The notes: a model not told the origin generated them from the letters alone. 64,000 nucleotides of DNA from Hippophae tibetana (GCA_037013495.1 CM072801.1:81391816-81455815); one strand, 5' to 3'. Positions 14,001-27,969 are shown, counted from the first letter of the stretch. Numbers and translations are program-made.

Positions 14001-17000
14001 CTTTTGACTGGGGTATCGTAACGACAATTATAATATATCAAATCGGAGCTCGTCTCGATCCATACAATAATTTTGGCCTCGGAATGGAACCTGATTTCTG
14101 TACCCAAATTCCATCGTGTACATAACCTATCGATGGTTTTAAGATTTTGTCGTAAATTAGCGGTTTACTTACCTTCGATATGATTCAATAGAGCTGTCAA
14201 TGAGATATTGGTTTCGACAATGGTTTCTTTATTTATTTGGTCATTAAATCTGTATTCTTCCTAAAAACGTATGGGAGCAGAAAAAGAAAGGGGCTAGTTT
14301 TCAAAACTTCAAAAATACGAAAACATTTGATGAATCAGACTTCCAACATCCAATGACCATAACTTTTAACTCGGGTATCGTAACGACTATGATAATATAT
14401 CAAAATCGGAGCACGTCTCGATCCATACAATAATTGTTGGCCTTGAATTGGAACCTGATTTCCGTACCCAAATTCCATCGTTTACATAACTTATCGAGGG
14501 TTTGAAGATTTTTTCGTAAATTTCCGGTTTACTTACTTTCGATTTGAATCGATAGAGCTGTAAATGAGATATTGGATCCGACAAAGGTTTCTTTATTTTT
14601 TTGGTCATTAAATCTGTATTCTTCCTAAAAACGTATGGGAGCAGAAAAAGAAAGGGGCTAGTTTTCAAAACATCGAAAATACGAAAACATTTGATGAATC
14701 AGACTTCCAACATCAAATGACCATAACTTTTAACTAGGGTATCGTAACGAATATTATAATATATCAAAATCGGAGCTCGTCTCGATCCATACAATAATTG
14801 TTGGCCTAGCATTGGAACCTGATTTGTCTACCCAAATTCCATCGTTTACATAACTTATCGAGGGTTTTAAGATTTTGTCGTAAATTTGCGGTTTACTTAC
14901 CTTCGATTTGAATCAATAGAGCTGTAAATGACATATTGCATCCGACAAAGGTTTCTTTATTTATTTGGTAAATAAATCTGTATTCTTCCTAAAAAAATTA
15001 TGGGAGCAGAAAAAGAAAGGGGCTAGTTTTCATAATTTCAAAAATAACAAAACATTTGATGAATCAGACTTCCAACATCAAATGACCATAACTTTTGACT
15101 GGGTATCGTAACGACTATTATAATATATCAAATCGGAGCACGTCTCGATCCATACAATAATTGTTGGCCTAGAATTGGAACCTGATTTCCGTACCCAAAT
15201 TCCATCGTGTACATAACCTATCGATGGTTTTAAGATTTTGTCGTAAATTTGCGGTTTACTTACCTTCGATTTGAATCGATAGAGCTGTAAATGAGATATT
15301 GGATCAGACAAAGGTTTCTTTATTTTTTTGGTCATTAAATCTGTATTCTTCCTAAAAACGTATGGGAGCAGAAAAAGAAAGGGGCTAGTTTTCCAAACTT
15401 CGAAAATACGAAAACATTTGATGAATCAGACTTCCAACATCAAATGACCATAACTTTTAACTAGGGTATCGTAACGACTATTATAATATATCAAAATCGG
15501 AGCTCGTCTCGATCCATACAACAATTGTTGGCCTAGCATTGGAACCTGATTTCTGTACCCAAATTCCATCGTTTACATAACTTATCGAGGGTTTTAAGAT
15601 TTTGTCGTAAATTTGCGGTTTACTTACCTTCGATTTGAATCAATAGAGCTGTAAATGAGATATTGCATCCGACAAAGGTTTCTTTATTTAGTTGGTAAAT
15701 AAATCTGTATTCTTCCTAAAAAAACTATGGGAGCAGAAAAAGAAAGGGGCTAGTTTTCATAATTTCAAAAATAACAAAACATTTGATGAATCAGACTTCC
15801 AACATCAAATGACCATAACTTTTGACTGGGGTATCGTAACGACAATTATAATATATCAAATCGGAGCTCGTCTCGATCCATACAATAATTTTGGCCTCGG
15901 AATGGAACCTGATTTCTGTACCCAAATTCCATCGTGTACATAACCTATCGATGGTTTTAAGATTTTGTCGTAAATTAGCGGTTTACTTACCTTCGATATG
16001 ATTCAATAGAGCTGTCAATGAGATATTGGTTTCGACAAAGGTTTTTTTATTTATTTGGTCATTAAATCTGTATTCTTCCTAAAAACGTATGGGAGTAGAA
16101 AAAGAAAGGGGCTAGTTTTCAAAACTTCAAAAATACGAAAACATTTGATGAATCAGACTTCCAACATCAAATGACCATAACTTTTAACTCGGGTATCGTA
16201 ACGACTATTATAATATATCAAAATCGGAGCACGTCTCGATCCATACAATAATTGTTGGCCTAGAATTTGAACCTGATTTCCGTACCCAAATTCCATCGTT
16301 TACATAACTTATCGAGGGTTTGAAGATTTTGTCGTAAATTTCCGGTTTACTTACTTTCGATTTGAATCGATAGAGCTGTAAATGAGATATTGGATCAGAC
16401 AAAGGTTTCTTTATTTTTTTGGTCATTAAATCTGTATTCTTCCTAAAAACGTATGGGAGCAGAAAAAGAAAGGGGCTAGTTTTCCAAACTTCGAAAATAC
16501 GAAAACATTTGATGAATCAGACTTCCAACATCAAATGACCATAACTTTTAACTAGGGTATCGTAACGACTATTATAATATATCAAAATCGGAGCTCATCT
16601 CGATCCATACAACAATTGTTGGCCTAGCATTGGAACCTGATTTCTGTACCCAAATTTCCATCGTTTACATAACTTATCGAGGGTTTTAAGATTTTGTCGT
16701 AAATTTGCGGTTTACTTACCTTCGATTTGAATCAATAGAGCTGTAAATGAGATATTGCATCCGACAAAGGTTTCTTTATTTAGTTGGTAAATAAATCTGT
16801 ATTCTTCCTAAAAAAACTATGGGAGCAGAAAAAGAAAGGGGCTAGTTTTCATAATTTCAAAAATAACAAAACATTTGATGAATCAGACTTCCAACATCAA
16901 ATGACCATAACTTTTGACTGGGGTATCGTAACGACAATTATAATATATCAAATCGGAGCTCGTCTCGATCCATACAATAATTTTGGCCTCGGAATGGAAC

Positions 17001-20000
17001 CTGATTTCTGTACCCAAATTCCATCCTGTACATAACCTATCGATGGTTTTAAGATTTTGTCGTAAATTAGCGGTTTACTTACCTTCGATATGATTCAATA
17101 GAGCTGTCAATGAGATATTGGTTTCGACAATGGTTTCTTTATTTATTTGGTCATTAAATCTGTATTCTTCCTAAAAACGTATGGGAGCAGAAAAAGAAAG
17201 GGGCTAGTTTTCAAAACTTCAAAAATACGAAAACATTTGATGAATCAGACTTCCAACATCCAATGACCATAACTTTTAACTCGGGTATCGTAACGACTAT
17301 GATAATATATCAAAATCGGAGCACGTCTCGATCCATACAATAATTGTTGGCCTTGAATTGGAACCTGATTTCCGTACCCAAATTCCATCGTTTACATAAC
17401 TTATCGAGGGTTTGAAGATTTTTTCGTAAATTTCCGGTTTACTTACTTTCGATTTGAATCGATAGAGCTGTAAATGAGATATTGGATCCGACAAAGGTTT
17501 CTTTATTTTTTTGGTCATTAAATCTGTATTCTTCCTAAAAACGTATGGGAGCAGAAAAAGAAAGGGGCTAGTTTTCAAAACATCGAAAATACGAAAACAT
17601 TTGATGAATCAGACTTCCAACATCAAATGACCATAACTTTTAACTAGGGTATCGTAACGAATATTATAATATATCAAAATCGGAGCTCGTCTCGATCCAT
17701 ACAATAATTGTTGGCCTAGCATTGGAACCTGATTTGTCTACCCAAATTCCATCGTTTACATAACTTATCGAGGGTTTTAAGATTTTGTCGTAAATTTGCG
17801 GTTTACTTACCTTCGATTTGAATCAATAGAGCTGTAAATGACATATTGCATCCGACAAAGGTTTCTTTATTTATTTGGTAAATAAATCTGTATTCTTCCT
17901 AAAAAAATTATGGGAGCAGAAAAAGAAAGGGGCTAGTTTTCATAATTTCAAAAATAACAAAACATTTGATGAATCAGACTTCCAACATCAAATGACCATA
18001 ACTTTTGACTGGGTATCGTAACGACTATTATAATATATCAAATCGGAGCACGTCTCGATCCATACAATAATTGTTGGCCTAGAATTAGAACCTGATTTCC
18101 GTACCCAAATTCCATCGTGTACATAACCTATCGATGGTTTTAAGATTTTGTCGTAAATTTGCGGTTTACTTACCTTCGATTTGAATCGATAGAGCTGTAA
18201 ATGAGATATTGGATCAGACAAAGGTTTCTTTATTTTTTTGGTCATTAAATCTGTATTCTTCCTAAAAACGTATGGGAGCAGAAAAAGAAAGGGGCTAGTT
18301 TTCCAAACTTCGAAAATACGAAAACATTTGATGAATCAGACTTCCAACATCAAATGACCATAACTTTTAACTAGGGTATCGTAACGACTATTATAATATA
18401 TCAAAATCGGAGCTCGTCTCGATCCATACAACAATTGTTGGCCTAGCATTGGAACCTGATTTCTGTACCCAAATTCCATCGTTTACATAACTTATCGAGG
18501 GTTTTAAGATTTTGTCGTAAATTTGCGGTTTACTTACCTTCGATTTGAATCAATAGAGCTGTAAATGAGATATTGCATCCGACAAAGGTTTCTTTATTTA
18601 GTTGGTAAATAAATCTGTATTCTTCCTAAAAAAACTATGGGAGCAGAAAAAGAAAGGGGCTAGTTTTCATAATTTCAAAAATAACAAAACATTTGATGAA
18701 TCAGACTTCCAACATCAAATGACCATAACTTTTGACTGGGGTATCGTAACGACAATTATAATATATCAAATCGGAGCTCGTCTCGATCCATACAATAATT
18801 TTGGCCTCGGAATGGAACCTGATTTCTGTACCCAAATTCCATCGTGTACATAACCTATCGATGGTTTTAAGATTTTGTCGTAAATTAGCGGTTTACTTAC
18901 CTTCGATATGATTCAATAGAGCTGTCAATGAGATATTGGTTTCGACAATGGTTTCTTTATTTATTTGGTCATTAAATCTGTATTCTTCCTAAAAACGTAT
19001 GGGAGCAGAAAAAGAAAGGGGCTAGTTTTCAAAACTTCAAAAATACGAAAACATTTGATGAATCAGACTTCCAACATCCAATGACCATAACTTTTAACTC
19101 GGGTATCGTAACGACTATGATAATATATCAAAATCGGAGCACGTCTCGATCCATACAATAATTGTTGGCCTTGAATTGGAACCTGATTTCCGTACCCAAA
19201 TTCCATCGTTTACATAACTTATCGAGGGTTTGAAGATTTTTTCGTAAATTTCCGGTTTACTTACTTTCGATTTGAATCGATAGAGCTGTAAATGAGATAT
19301 TGGATCCGACAAAGGTTTCTTTATTTTTTTGGTCATTAAATCTGTATTCTTCCTAAAAACGTATGGGAGCAGAAAAAGAAAGGGGCTAGTTTTCAAAACA
19401 TCGAAAATACGAAAACATTTGATGAATCAGACTTCCAACATCAAATGACCATAACTTTTAACTAGGGTATCGTAACGACTATTATAATATATCAAAATCG
19501 GAGCTCGTCTCGATCCATACAACAATTGTTGGCCTAGCATTGGAACCTGATTTCTGTACCCAAATTCCATCGTTTACATAACTTATCGAGGGTTTTAAGA
19601 TTTTGTCGTAAATTTGCGGTTTACTTACCTTCGATTTGAATCAATAGAGCTGTAAATGAGATATTGCATCCGACAAAGGTTTCTTTATTTAGTTTGTAAA
19701 TAAATCTGTATTCTTCCTAAAAAAACTATGGGAGCAGAAAAAGAAAGGGGCTAGTTTTCATAATTTCAAAAATAACAAAACATTTGATGAATCAGACTTC
19801 CAACATCAAATGACCATAACTTTTGACTGGGGTATCGTAACGACAATTATAATATATCAAATCGGAGCTCGTCTCGATCCATACAATAATTTTGGCCTCG
19901 GAATGGAACCTGATTTCTGTACCCAAATTCCATCGTGTACATAACCTATCGATGGTTTTAAGATTTTGTCGTAAATTAGCGGTTTACTTACCTTCGATAT

Positions 20001-22602
20001 GATTCAATAGAGCTGTCAATGAGATATTGGTTTCGACAATGGTTTCTTTATTTATTTGGTCATTAAATCTGTATTCTTCCTAAAAACGTATGGGAGCAGA
20101 AAAAGAAAGGGGCTAGTTTTCAAAACTTCAAAAATACGAAAACATTTGATGAATCAGACTTCCAACATCCAATGACCATAACTTTTAACTCGGGTATCGT
20201 AACGACTATGATAATATATCAAAATCGGAGCACGTCTCGATCCATACAATAATTGTTGGCCTTGAATTGGAACCTGATTTCCGTACCCAAATTCCATCGT
20301 TTACATAACTTATCGAGGGTTTGAAGATTTTTTCGTAAATTTCCGGTTTACTTACTTTCGATTTGAATCGATAGAGCTGTAAATGAGATATTGGATCCGA
20401 CAAAGGTTTCTTTATTTTTTTGGTCATTAAATCTGTATTCTTCCTAAAAACGTATGGGAGCAGAAAAAGAAAGGGGCTAGTTTTCAAAACATCGAAAATA
20501 CGAAAACATTTGATGAATCAGACTTCCAACATCAAATGACCATAACTTTTAACTAGGGTATCGTAACGAATATTATAATATATCAAAATCGGAGCTCGTC
20601 TCGATCCATACAATAATTGTTGGCCTAGCATTGGAACCTGATTTGTCTACCCAAATTCCATCGTTTACATAACTTATCGAGGGTTTTAAGATTTTGTCGT
20701 AAATTTGCGGTTTACTTACCTTCGATTTGAATCAATAGAGCTGTAAATGACATATTGCATCCGACAAAGGTTTCTTTATTTATTTGGTAAATAAATCTGT
20801 ATTCTTCCTAAAAAAATTATGGGAGCAGAAAAAGAAAGGGGCTAGTTTTCATAATTTCAAAAATAACAAAACATTTGATGAATCAGACTTCCAACATCAA
20901 ATGACCATAACTTTTGACTGGGTATCGTAACGACTATTATAATATATCAAATCGGAGCACGTCTCGATCCATACAATAATTGTTGGCCTAGAATTAGAAC
21001 CTGATTTCCGTACCCAAATTCCATCGTGTACATAACCTATCGATGGTTTTAAGATTTTGTCGTAAATTTGCGGTTTACTTACCTTCGATTTGAATCGATA
21101 GAGCTGTAAATGAGATATTGGATCAGACAAAGGTTTCTTTATTTTTTTGGTCATTAAATCTGTATTCTTCCTAAAAACGTATGGGAGCAGAAAAAGAAAG
21201 GGGCTAGTTTTCCAAACTTCGAAAATACGAAAACATTTGATGAATCAGACTTCCAACATCAAATGACCATAACTTTTAACTAGGGTATCGTAACGACTAT
21301 TATAATATATCAAAATCGGAGCTCGTCTCGATCCATACAACAATTGTTGGCCTAGCATTGGAACCTGATTTCTGTACCCAAATTCCATCGTTTACATAAC
21401 TTATCGAGGGTTTTAAGATTTTGTCGTAAATTTGCGGTTTACTTACCTTCGATTTGAATCAATAGAGCTGTAAATGAGATATTGCATCCGACAAAGGTTT
21501 CTTTATTTAGTTGGTAAATAAATCTGTATTCTTCCTAAAAAAACTATGGGAGCAGAAAAAGAAAGGGGCTAGTTTTCATAATTTCAAAAATAACAAAACA
21601 TTTGATGAATCAGACTTCCAACATCAAATGACCATAACTTTTGACTGGGGTATCGTAACGACAATTATAATATATCAAATCGGAGCTCGTCTCGATCCAT
21701 ACAATAATTTTGGCCTCGGAATGGAACCTGATTTCTGTACCCAAATTCCATCGTGTACATAACCTATCGATGGTTTTAAGATTTTGTCGTAAATTAGCGG
21801 TTTACTTACCTTCGATATGATTCAATAGAGCTGTCAATGAGATATTGGTTTCGACAATGGTTTCTTTATTTATTTGGTCATTAAATCTGTATTCTTCCTA
21901 AAAACGTATGGGAGCAGAAAAAGAAAGGGGCTAGTTTTCAAAACTTCAAAAATACGAAAACATTTGATGAATCAGACTTCCAACATCCAATGACCATAAC
22001 TTTTAACTCGGGTATCGTAACGACTATGATAATATATCAAAATCGGAGCACGTCTCGATCCATACAATAATTGTTGGCCTTGAATTGGAACCTGATTTCC
22101 GTACCCAAATTCCATCGTTTACATAACTTATCGAGGGTTTGAAGATTTTTTCGTAAATTTCCGGTTTACTTACTTTCGATTTGAATCGATAGAGCTGTAA
22201 ATGAGATATTGGATCCGACAAAGGTTTCTTTATTTTTTTGGTCATTAAATCTGTATTCTTCCTAAAAACGTATGGGAGCAGAAAAAGAAAGGGGCTAGTT
22301 TTCAAAACATCGAAAATACGAAAACATTTGATGAATCAGACTTCCAACATCAAATGACCATAACTTTTAACTAGGGTATCGTAACGACTATTATAATATA
22401 TCAAAATCGGAGCTCGTCTCGATCCATACAACAATTGTTGGCCTAGCATTGGAACCTGATTTCTGTACCCAAATTCCATCGTTTACATAACTTATCGAGG
22501 GTTTTAAGATTTTGTCGTAAATTTGCGGTTTACTTACCTTCGATTTGAATCAATAGAGCTGTAAATGAGATATTGCATCCGACAAAGGTTTCTTTATTTA
22601 GT
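13874..22602. repeat. 8-mer HOR (2909 bp), three copies
   Basis: Landmarks recur every 2909-2910 bp (14387/17297/20206/23115, 15078/17988/20897/23806, 15692/18602/21511). Within each unit spacings alternate between 1818 bp (five monomers) and 1091-1092 bp (three monomers). The monomer order is B-C-A-B'-A then B-C-A. Diagnostic variants are a 2-bp-shorter B (AATAATTTTGGCC), a C monomer with CATCCAATG, ACTATGATAAT and CCTTGAATTGG, and B', a B/C mosaic with GACTGGGTATCG. In the first copy only one of the two C positions carries the CATCCAATG haplotype. In later copies both do. Confidence 0.85.
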
Positions 22603-25600
22603 TTGTAAATAAATCTGTATTCTTCCTAAAAAAACTATGGGAGCAGAAAAAGAAAGGGGCTAGTTTTCATAATTTCAAAAATAACAAAACATTTGATGAA
22701 TCAGACTTCCAACATCAAATGACCATAACTTTTGACTGGGGTATCGTAACGACAATTATAATATATCAAATCGGAGCTCGTCTCGATCCATACAATAATT
22801 TTGGCCTCGGAATGGAACCTGATTTCTGTACCCAAATTCCATCGTGTACATAACCTATCGATGGTTTTAAGATTTTGTCGTAAATTAGCGGTTTACTTAC
22901 CTTCGATATGATTCAATAGAGCTGTCAATGAGATATTGGTTTCGACAATGGTTTCTTTATTTATTTGGTCATTAAATCTGTATTCTTCCTAAAAACGTAT
23001 GGGAGCAGAAAAAGAAAGGGGCTAGTTTTCAAAACTTCAAAAATACGAAAACATTTGATGAATCAGACTTCCAACATCCAATGACCATAACTTTTAACTC
23101 GGGTATCGTAACGACTATGATAATATATCAAAATCGGAGCACGTCTCGATCCATACAATAATTGTTGGCCTTGAATTGGAACCTGATTTCCGTACCCAAA
23201 TTCCATCGTTTACATAACTTATCGAGGGTTTGAAGATTTTTTCGTAAATTTCCGGTTTACTTACTTTCGATTTGAATCGATAGAGCTGTAAATGAGATAT
23301 TGGATCCGACAAAGGTTTCTTTATTTTTTTGGTCATTAAATCTGTATTCTTCCTAAAAACGTATGGGAGCAGAAAAAGAAAGGGGCTAGTTTTCAAAACA
23401 TCGAAAATACGAAAACATTTGATGAATCAGACTTCCAAAATCAAATGACCATAACTTTTAACTAGGGTATCGTAACGAATATTATAATATATCAAAATCG
23501 GAGCTCGTCTCGATCCATACAATAATTGTTGGCCTAGCATTGGAACCTAATTTGTCTACCCAAATTCCATCGTTTACATAACTTATCGAGGGTTTTAAGA
23601 TTTTGTCGTAAATTTGCGGTTTACTTACCTTCGATTTGAATCAATAGAGCTGTAAATGACATATTGCATCCGACAAAGGTTTCTTTATTTATTTGGTAAA
23701 TAAATCTGTATTCTTCCTAAAAAAATTATGGGAGCAGAAAAAGAAAGGGGCTAGTTTTCATAATTTCAAAAATAAAAAAACATTTGATGAATCAGACTTC
23801 CAACATCAAATGACCATAACTTTTGACTGGGTATCGTAACGACTATTATAATATATCAAATCGGAGCACGTCTCGATCCATACAATAATTGTTGGCCTAG
23901 AATTGGAACCTGATTTCCGTACCCAAATTCCATCGTGTACATAACCTATCGATGGTTTTAAGATTTTGTCGTAAATTTGCGGTTTACTTACCTTCGATTT
24001 GAATCGATAGAGCTGTAAATGAGATATTGGATCCGACAAAGGTTTCTTTATTTTTTTGGTCATTAAATCTGTATTCTTCCTAAAAACGTATGGGAGCAGA
24101 AAAAGAAAGGGGCTAGTTTTCAAAACTACGAAAATACGAAAACATTTGATGAATCAGACTTCCAACATCAAATGACCATAACTTTTAACTAGGGTATCGT
24201 AACGACTATTATAATATATCAAAATCGGAGCTCGTCTCGATCCATACAATAATTGTTGGCCTAGCATTGGAACCTGATTTCTGTACCCAAATTCCATCGT
24301 TTACATAACTTATCGAGGGTTTTAAGATTTTGTCGTAAATTTGCAGTTTACTTACCTTCGATTTGAATCAATAGAGCTGTAAATGAGATATTGCATCCGA
24401 CAAAGGTTTCTTTATTTATTTGGTCAATAAATCTGTATTCTTCCTAAAAAAACTATTGGAGCAGAAAAAGAAAGGGGCTAGTTTTCATAATTTCAAAAAT
24501 AACAAAACATTTGATGAATCAGACTTCCAACATCAAATGACCATAACTTTTGACTGGGTATCGTAACGACTATTATAATATATCAAATCGGAGCTCGTCT
24601 CGATCCATACAATAATTGTTGGCCTCGGAATGGAACCTGATTTCTGTACCCGAATTCCATCGTGTACATAACCTATCGATGGTTTTAAGATTTTGTCGTA
24701 AATTTGCGGTTTACTTACCTTCGATATGATTCAATAGAGCTGTCAATGAGATATTGGTTTCGACAAAGGTTTCTTTATTTATTTGGTCATTAAATCTGTA
24801 TTCTTCCTAAAAACGTATGGGAGCAGAAAAAGAAAGGGGCTAGTTTTCATAATTTCAAAAATAACAAAACATTTGATGAATCAGACTTCCAACATCAAAT
24901 GACCATAACTTTTGACTGGGGTATCGTAACGACTATTATAATATATCAAATCGGAGCTCGTCTCGATCCATACAATAATTGTTGGCCTCGGAATGGAACA
25001 TGATTTCGGTACCCAAATTCCATCGTGTACATAACCTATCGATGGTTTTAAGATTTTGTCGTACATTTGCGGTTTACTTACCTTCGATATGATTCAATAG
25101 AGCTGTCAATGAGATATTGGTTTCGACAAAGGTTTCTTTATTTATTTGGTCATTAAATCTGTATTCTTCCTAAAAACGTATGGGAGAAGAAAAAGAAAGG
25201 GGCTAGTTTTCAAAACTTCAAAAATACGAAAACATTTGATGAATCAGACTTCCAACATCAAATGACCATAACTTTTAACTCGGGTATCGTAACGACTATT
25301 ATAATATATCAAAATCGGAACACGTCTCGATCCATACAATAATTGTTGGCCTAGAATTGGAACCTGATTTCCGTACCCAAATTCCATCGTTTACATAACT
25401 TATCGAGGGTTTGAAGATTTTGTCGTAAATTTCCGGTTTACTTACTTTCGATTTGAATCGATAGAGCTGTAAATGAGATATTGGATCCGACAAAGGTTTC
25501 TTTATTTTTTTGGTCATTAAATCTGTATTCTTCCTAAAAACGTATGGGAGCAGAAAAAGAAAGGGGCTAGTTTTCAAAACTTCGAAAATACGAAAACATT

Positions 25601-27308
25601 TGATGAATCAGACTTCCAACATCAAATGACCATAACTTTTAACTAGGGTATCGTAACGACTATTATAATATATCAAAATCGGAACTCGTCTCGATCCATA
25701 CAACAATTGTTGGCCTAGCATTGGAACCTGATTTCTGTACCCAAATTCCATCGTTTACATAACTTATCGAGGGTTTTAAGATTTTGTCGTAAATTTGCGG
25801 TTTACTTACCTTCGATTTGAATCAATAGAGCTGTAAATGAGATATTGCATCCGACAAAGGTTTCTTTATTTAGTTGGTAAATAAATCTGTATTCTTCCTA
25901 AAAAAACTATGGGAGCAGAAAAAGAAAGGGGCTAGTTTTCATAATTTCAAAAATAACAAAACATTTGATGAATCAGACTTCCAACATCAAATGACCATAA
26001 CTTTTGACTGGGGTATCGTAACGACAATTATAATATATCAAATCGGAGCTCGTCTCGATCCATACAATAATTTTGGCCTCGGAATGGAACCTGATTTCTG
26101 TACCCAAATTCCATCGTGTACATAACCTATCGATGGTTTTAAGATTTTGTCGTAAATTAGCGGTTTACTTACCTTCGATATGATTCAATAGAGCTGTCAA
26201 TGAGATATTGGTTTCGACAATGGTTTCTTTATTTATTTGGTCATTAAATCTGTATTCTTCCTAAAAACGTATGGGAGCAGAAAAAGAAAGGGGCTAGTTT
26301 TCAAAACTTCAAAAATACGAAAACATTTGATGAATCAGACTTCCAACATCCAATGACCATAACTTTTAACTCGGGTATCGTAACGACTATGATAATATAT
26401 CAAAATCGGAGCACGTCTCGATCCATACAATAATTGTTGGCCTTGAATTGGAACCTGATTTCCGTACCCAAATTCCATCGTTTACATAACTTATCGAGGG
26501 TTTGAAGATTTTTTCGTAAATTTCCGGTTTACTTACTTTCGATTTGAATCGATAGAGCTGTAAATGAGATATTGGATCCGACAAAGGTTTCTTTATTTTT
26601 TTGGTCATTAAATCTGTATTCTTCCTAAAAACGTATGGGAGCAGAAAAAGAAAGGGGCTAGTTTTCAAAACATCGAAAATACGAAAACATTTGATGAATC
26701 AGACTTCCAACATCAAATGACCATAACTTTTAACTAGGGTATCGTAACGAATATTATAATATATCAAAATCGGAGCTCGTCTCGATCCATACAATAATTG
26801 TTGGCCTAGCATTGGAACCTGATTTGTCTACCCAAATTCCATCGTTTACATAACTTATCGAGGGTTTTAAGATTTTGTCGTAAATTTGCGGTTTACTTAC
26901 CTTCGATTTGAATCAATAGAGCTGTAAATGACATATTGCATCCGACAAAGGTTTCTTTATTTATTTGGTAAATAAATCTGTATTCTTCCTAAAAAAATTA
27001 TGGGAGCAGAAAAAGAAAGGGGCTAGTTTTCATAATTTCAAAAATAAAAAAACATTTGATGAATCAGACTTCCAACATCAAATGACCATAACTTTTGACT
27101 GGGTATCGTAACGACTATTATAATATATCAAATCGGAGCACGTCTCGATCCATACAATAATTGTTGGCCTAGAATTGGAACCTGATTTCCGTACCCAAAT
27201 TCCATCGTGTACATAACCTATCGATGGTTTTAAGATTTTGTCGTAAATTTGCGGTTTACTTACCTTCGATTTGAATCGATAGAGCTGTAAATGAGATATT
27301 GGATCCGA
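22602..27308. repeat. 9-mer-spaced continuation of the 8-mer HOR, cut by the insertion
   Basis: After three regular units the spacing changes to 3272 bp (23115/26387, 23806/27078), nine monomers instead of eight. One or more monomers of a different type are included around 24.1-25.6 kb (ACTATTGGAG, GTACATTTGCGG, GGGAGAAGAA variants). The retroelement lies at the end of this stretch. The sequence resuming at 40826 matches 24037 onward, so the pre-insertion array was already repeating with this 3272-bp spacing here. Confidence 0.7.
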
Positions 27309-27313
27309 CAAAG
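27309..27313. repeat. Target site duplication CAAAG, left
   Basis: CAAAG immediately precedes the TGATGA start of the 5' LTR and is repeated at 40826-40830 after the 3' LTR. It belongs to the satellite sequence CCGACAAAGGTTTC, so the insertion site within the monomer is fixed to the base. Confidence 0.95.
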
Positions 27314-27610
27314 TGATGAGTGCTCAAAAAGCACTAAAATAACCATGATTTTATGTACCTTAATTGATTAAAAATACATATATTTATATGTTTTATCATA
27401 TATTTATATAAATTTGTCTTTTTCGGAATCACGGGTATTTTTATTGTTTTTCAGGTATTTTGGCTTAAAAACGCAATGTAAAGACTTAAAGAGGAATATT
27501 TGAAGCAATACATCACAAATATATCAATAAATAAGTGAGAAAAGGTCAACAAACATGGAAAAATCGGACGAAATGGGTCAAAAAGGTCAAAAATGTCAAA
27601 AAGACGGAAA

Positions 27611-27826
27611 TCGCGCGTCGCAGCCCGGCCGTGCGCGCAGCCCAGCGCCCCAGCGCCCAGCCGCGCGCGCCCCAGCGCCCAGCAGCGCGCGCCCCAGCGC
27701 GCCCCAGCGCCCCATCCCGCGCGCGCTGGCACTGTTCACGCGCGCCGAGCTGCGCGCAGCGACAGCCCCAGCGCGCGCGCGCAGCGCCCAGCAGCCGCCC
27801 ATCCGCGCGCCCAACGCGTTTTCGCC
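27611..27826. other. GC-rich, CpG-dense island in the 5' LTR
   Basis: About 215 bp made almost wholly of CGCGCG runs and CCCAGCGC-type microrepeats, in sharp contrast to the AT-rich sequence on both sides. The counterpart in the 3' LTR is about 39053-39278. Alternating purine-pyrimidine CGCGCG runs could adopt unusual DNA structure and would be a dense methylation target. It lies directly upstream of the promoter motifs. Several long frames on both strands here reflect the lack of AT-rich stop codons and show no protein-like composition. Confidence 0.85.
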
Positions 27827-27834
27827 CCATTTTT

Positions 27835-27883
27835 CACGTGCAGCCGCCCCTGTGACGTCATGCTGACGTCATTGATGACATCA
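27835..27883 (+). promoter_or_regulatory. bZIP-type promoter cluster: G-box and two C-boxes
   Basis: CACGTG (G-box) at 27835-27840, then perfect TGACGTCA palindromes at 27853-27860 and 27864-27871, and a related TGACATCA at 27876-27883. ACGT-core elements of this kind bind plant bZIP factors, including TGA-type factors. The cluster ends about 80 bp upstream of the TATA box, a normal distance for upstream promoter elements. Binding is inferred from motif identity only. Confidence 0.65.
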
Positions 27884-27961
27884 GCAAGTCCAATACGCGT
27901 TTTTACATTTTTTAATATTTTTTTAACATTTTTTTACTCATTTTTTCTCTCCATCCTCACC

Positions 27962-27969
27962 TATAAATA
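27962..27969 (+). promoter_or_regulatory. TATA box of the 5' LTR
   Basis: TATAAATA within CACCTATAAATACCCC, a strong plant TATA context. It is followed by a C-rich then CT-rich stretch where transcription would start around 27990-28000. The copy in the 3' LTR is at 39414. Confidence 0.75.

Larger units (their letters stand above)
1..27313. repeat. Satellite array, left arm, ~364-bp monomer
   Basis: Continuous head-to-tail tandem repeat with a period of about 363.7 bp. Recurring landmarks sit at the same phase in each unit: a GTATGGGAGCAG-like block, the inverted repeat CATTTGATG/CATCAAATG, a block ending in TATAATATATCAAA, and GAGCTGTMAATGAGATATTG. About 75 monomers fit. Three classes recur. 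A has CAAAACTTCGAAAATACG, AACTAGGG and CTAGCATTGG. B has AAAAAAACTATGGG, CATAATTTC, GACTGGGG, CTCGGAATGG and CCTATCGATGG. C has CTTCAAAAATACG, AACTCGGG, GAGCACG, CTAGAATTGG and TTTCCGG. No host gene, RNA gene or second transposon is visible. The short frames it contains recur once per monomer or trimer and are not genes. I do not recognise the family. A centromeric or pericentromeric location is inferred from array size, HOR order and the Athila insertion. Confidence 0.97.

Noticed and set aside
1-27313. CRISPR-like array of regular repeats
   Set aside because: The whole 364-bp unit repeats, with no unique spacers, no short conserved repeat and no cas genes.
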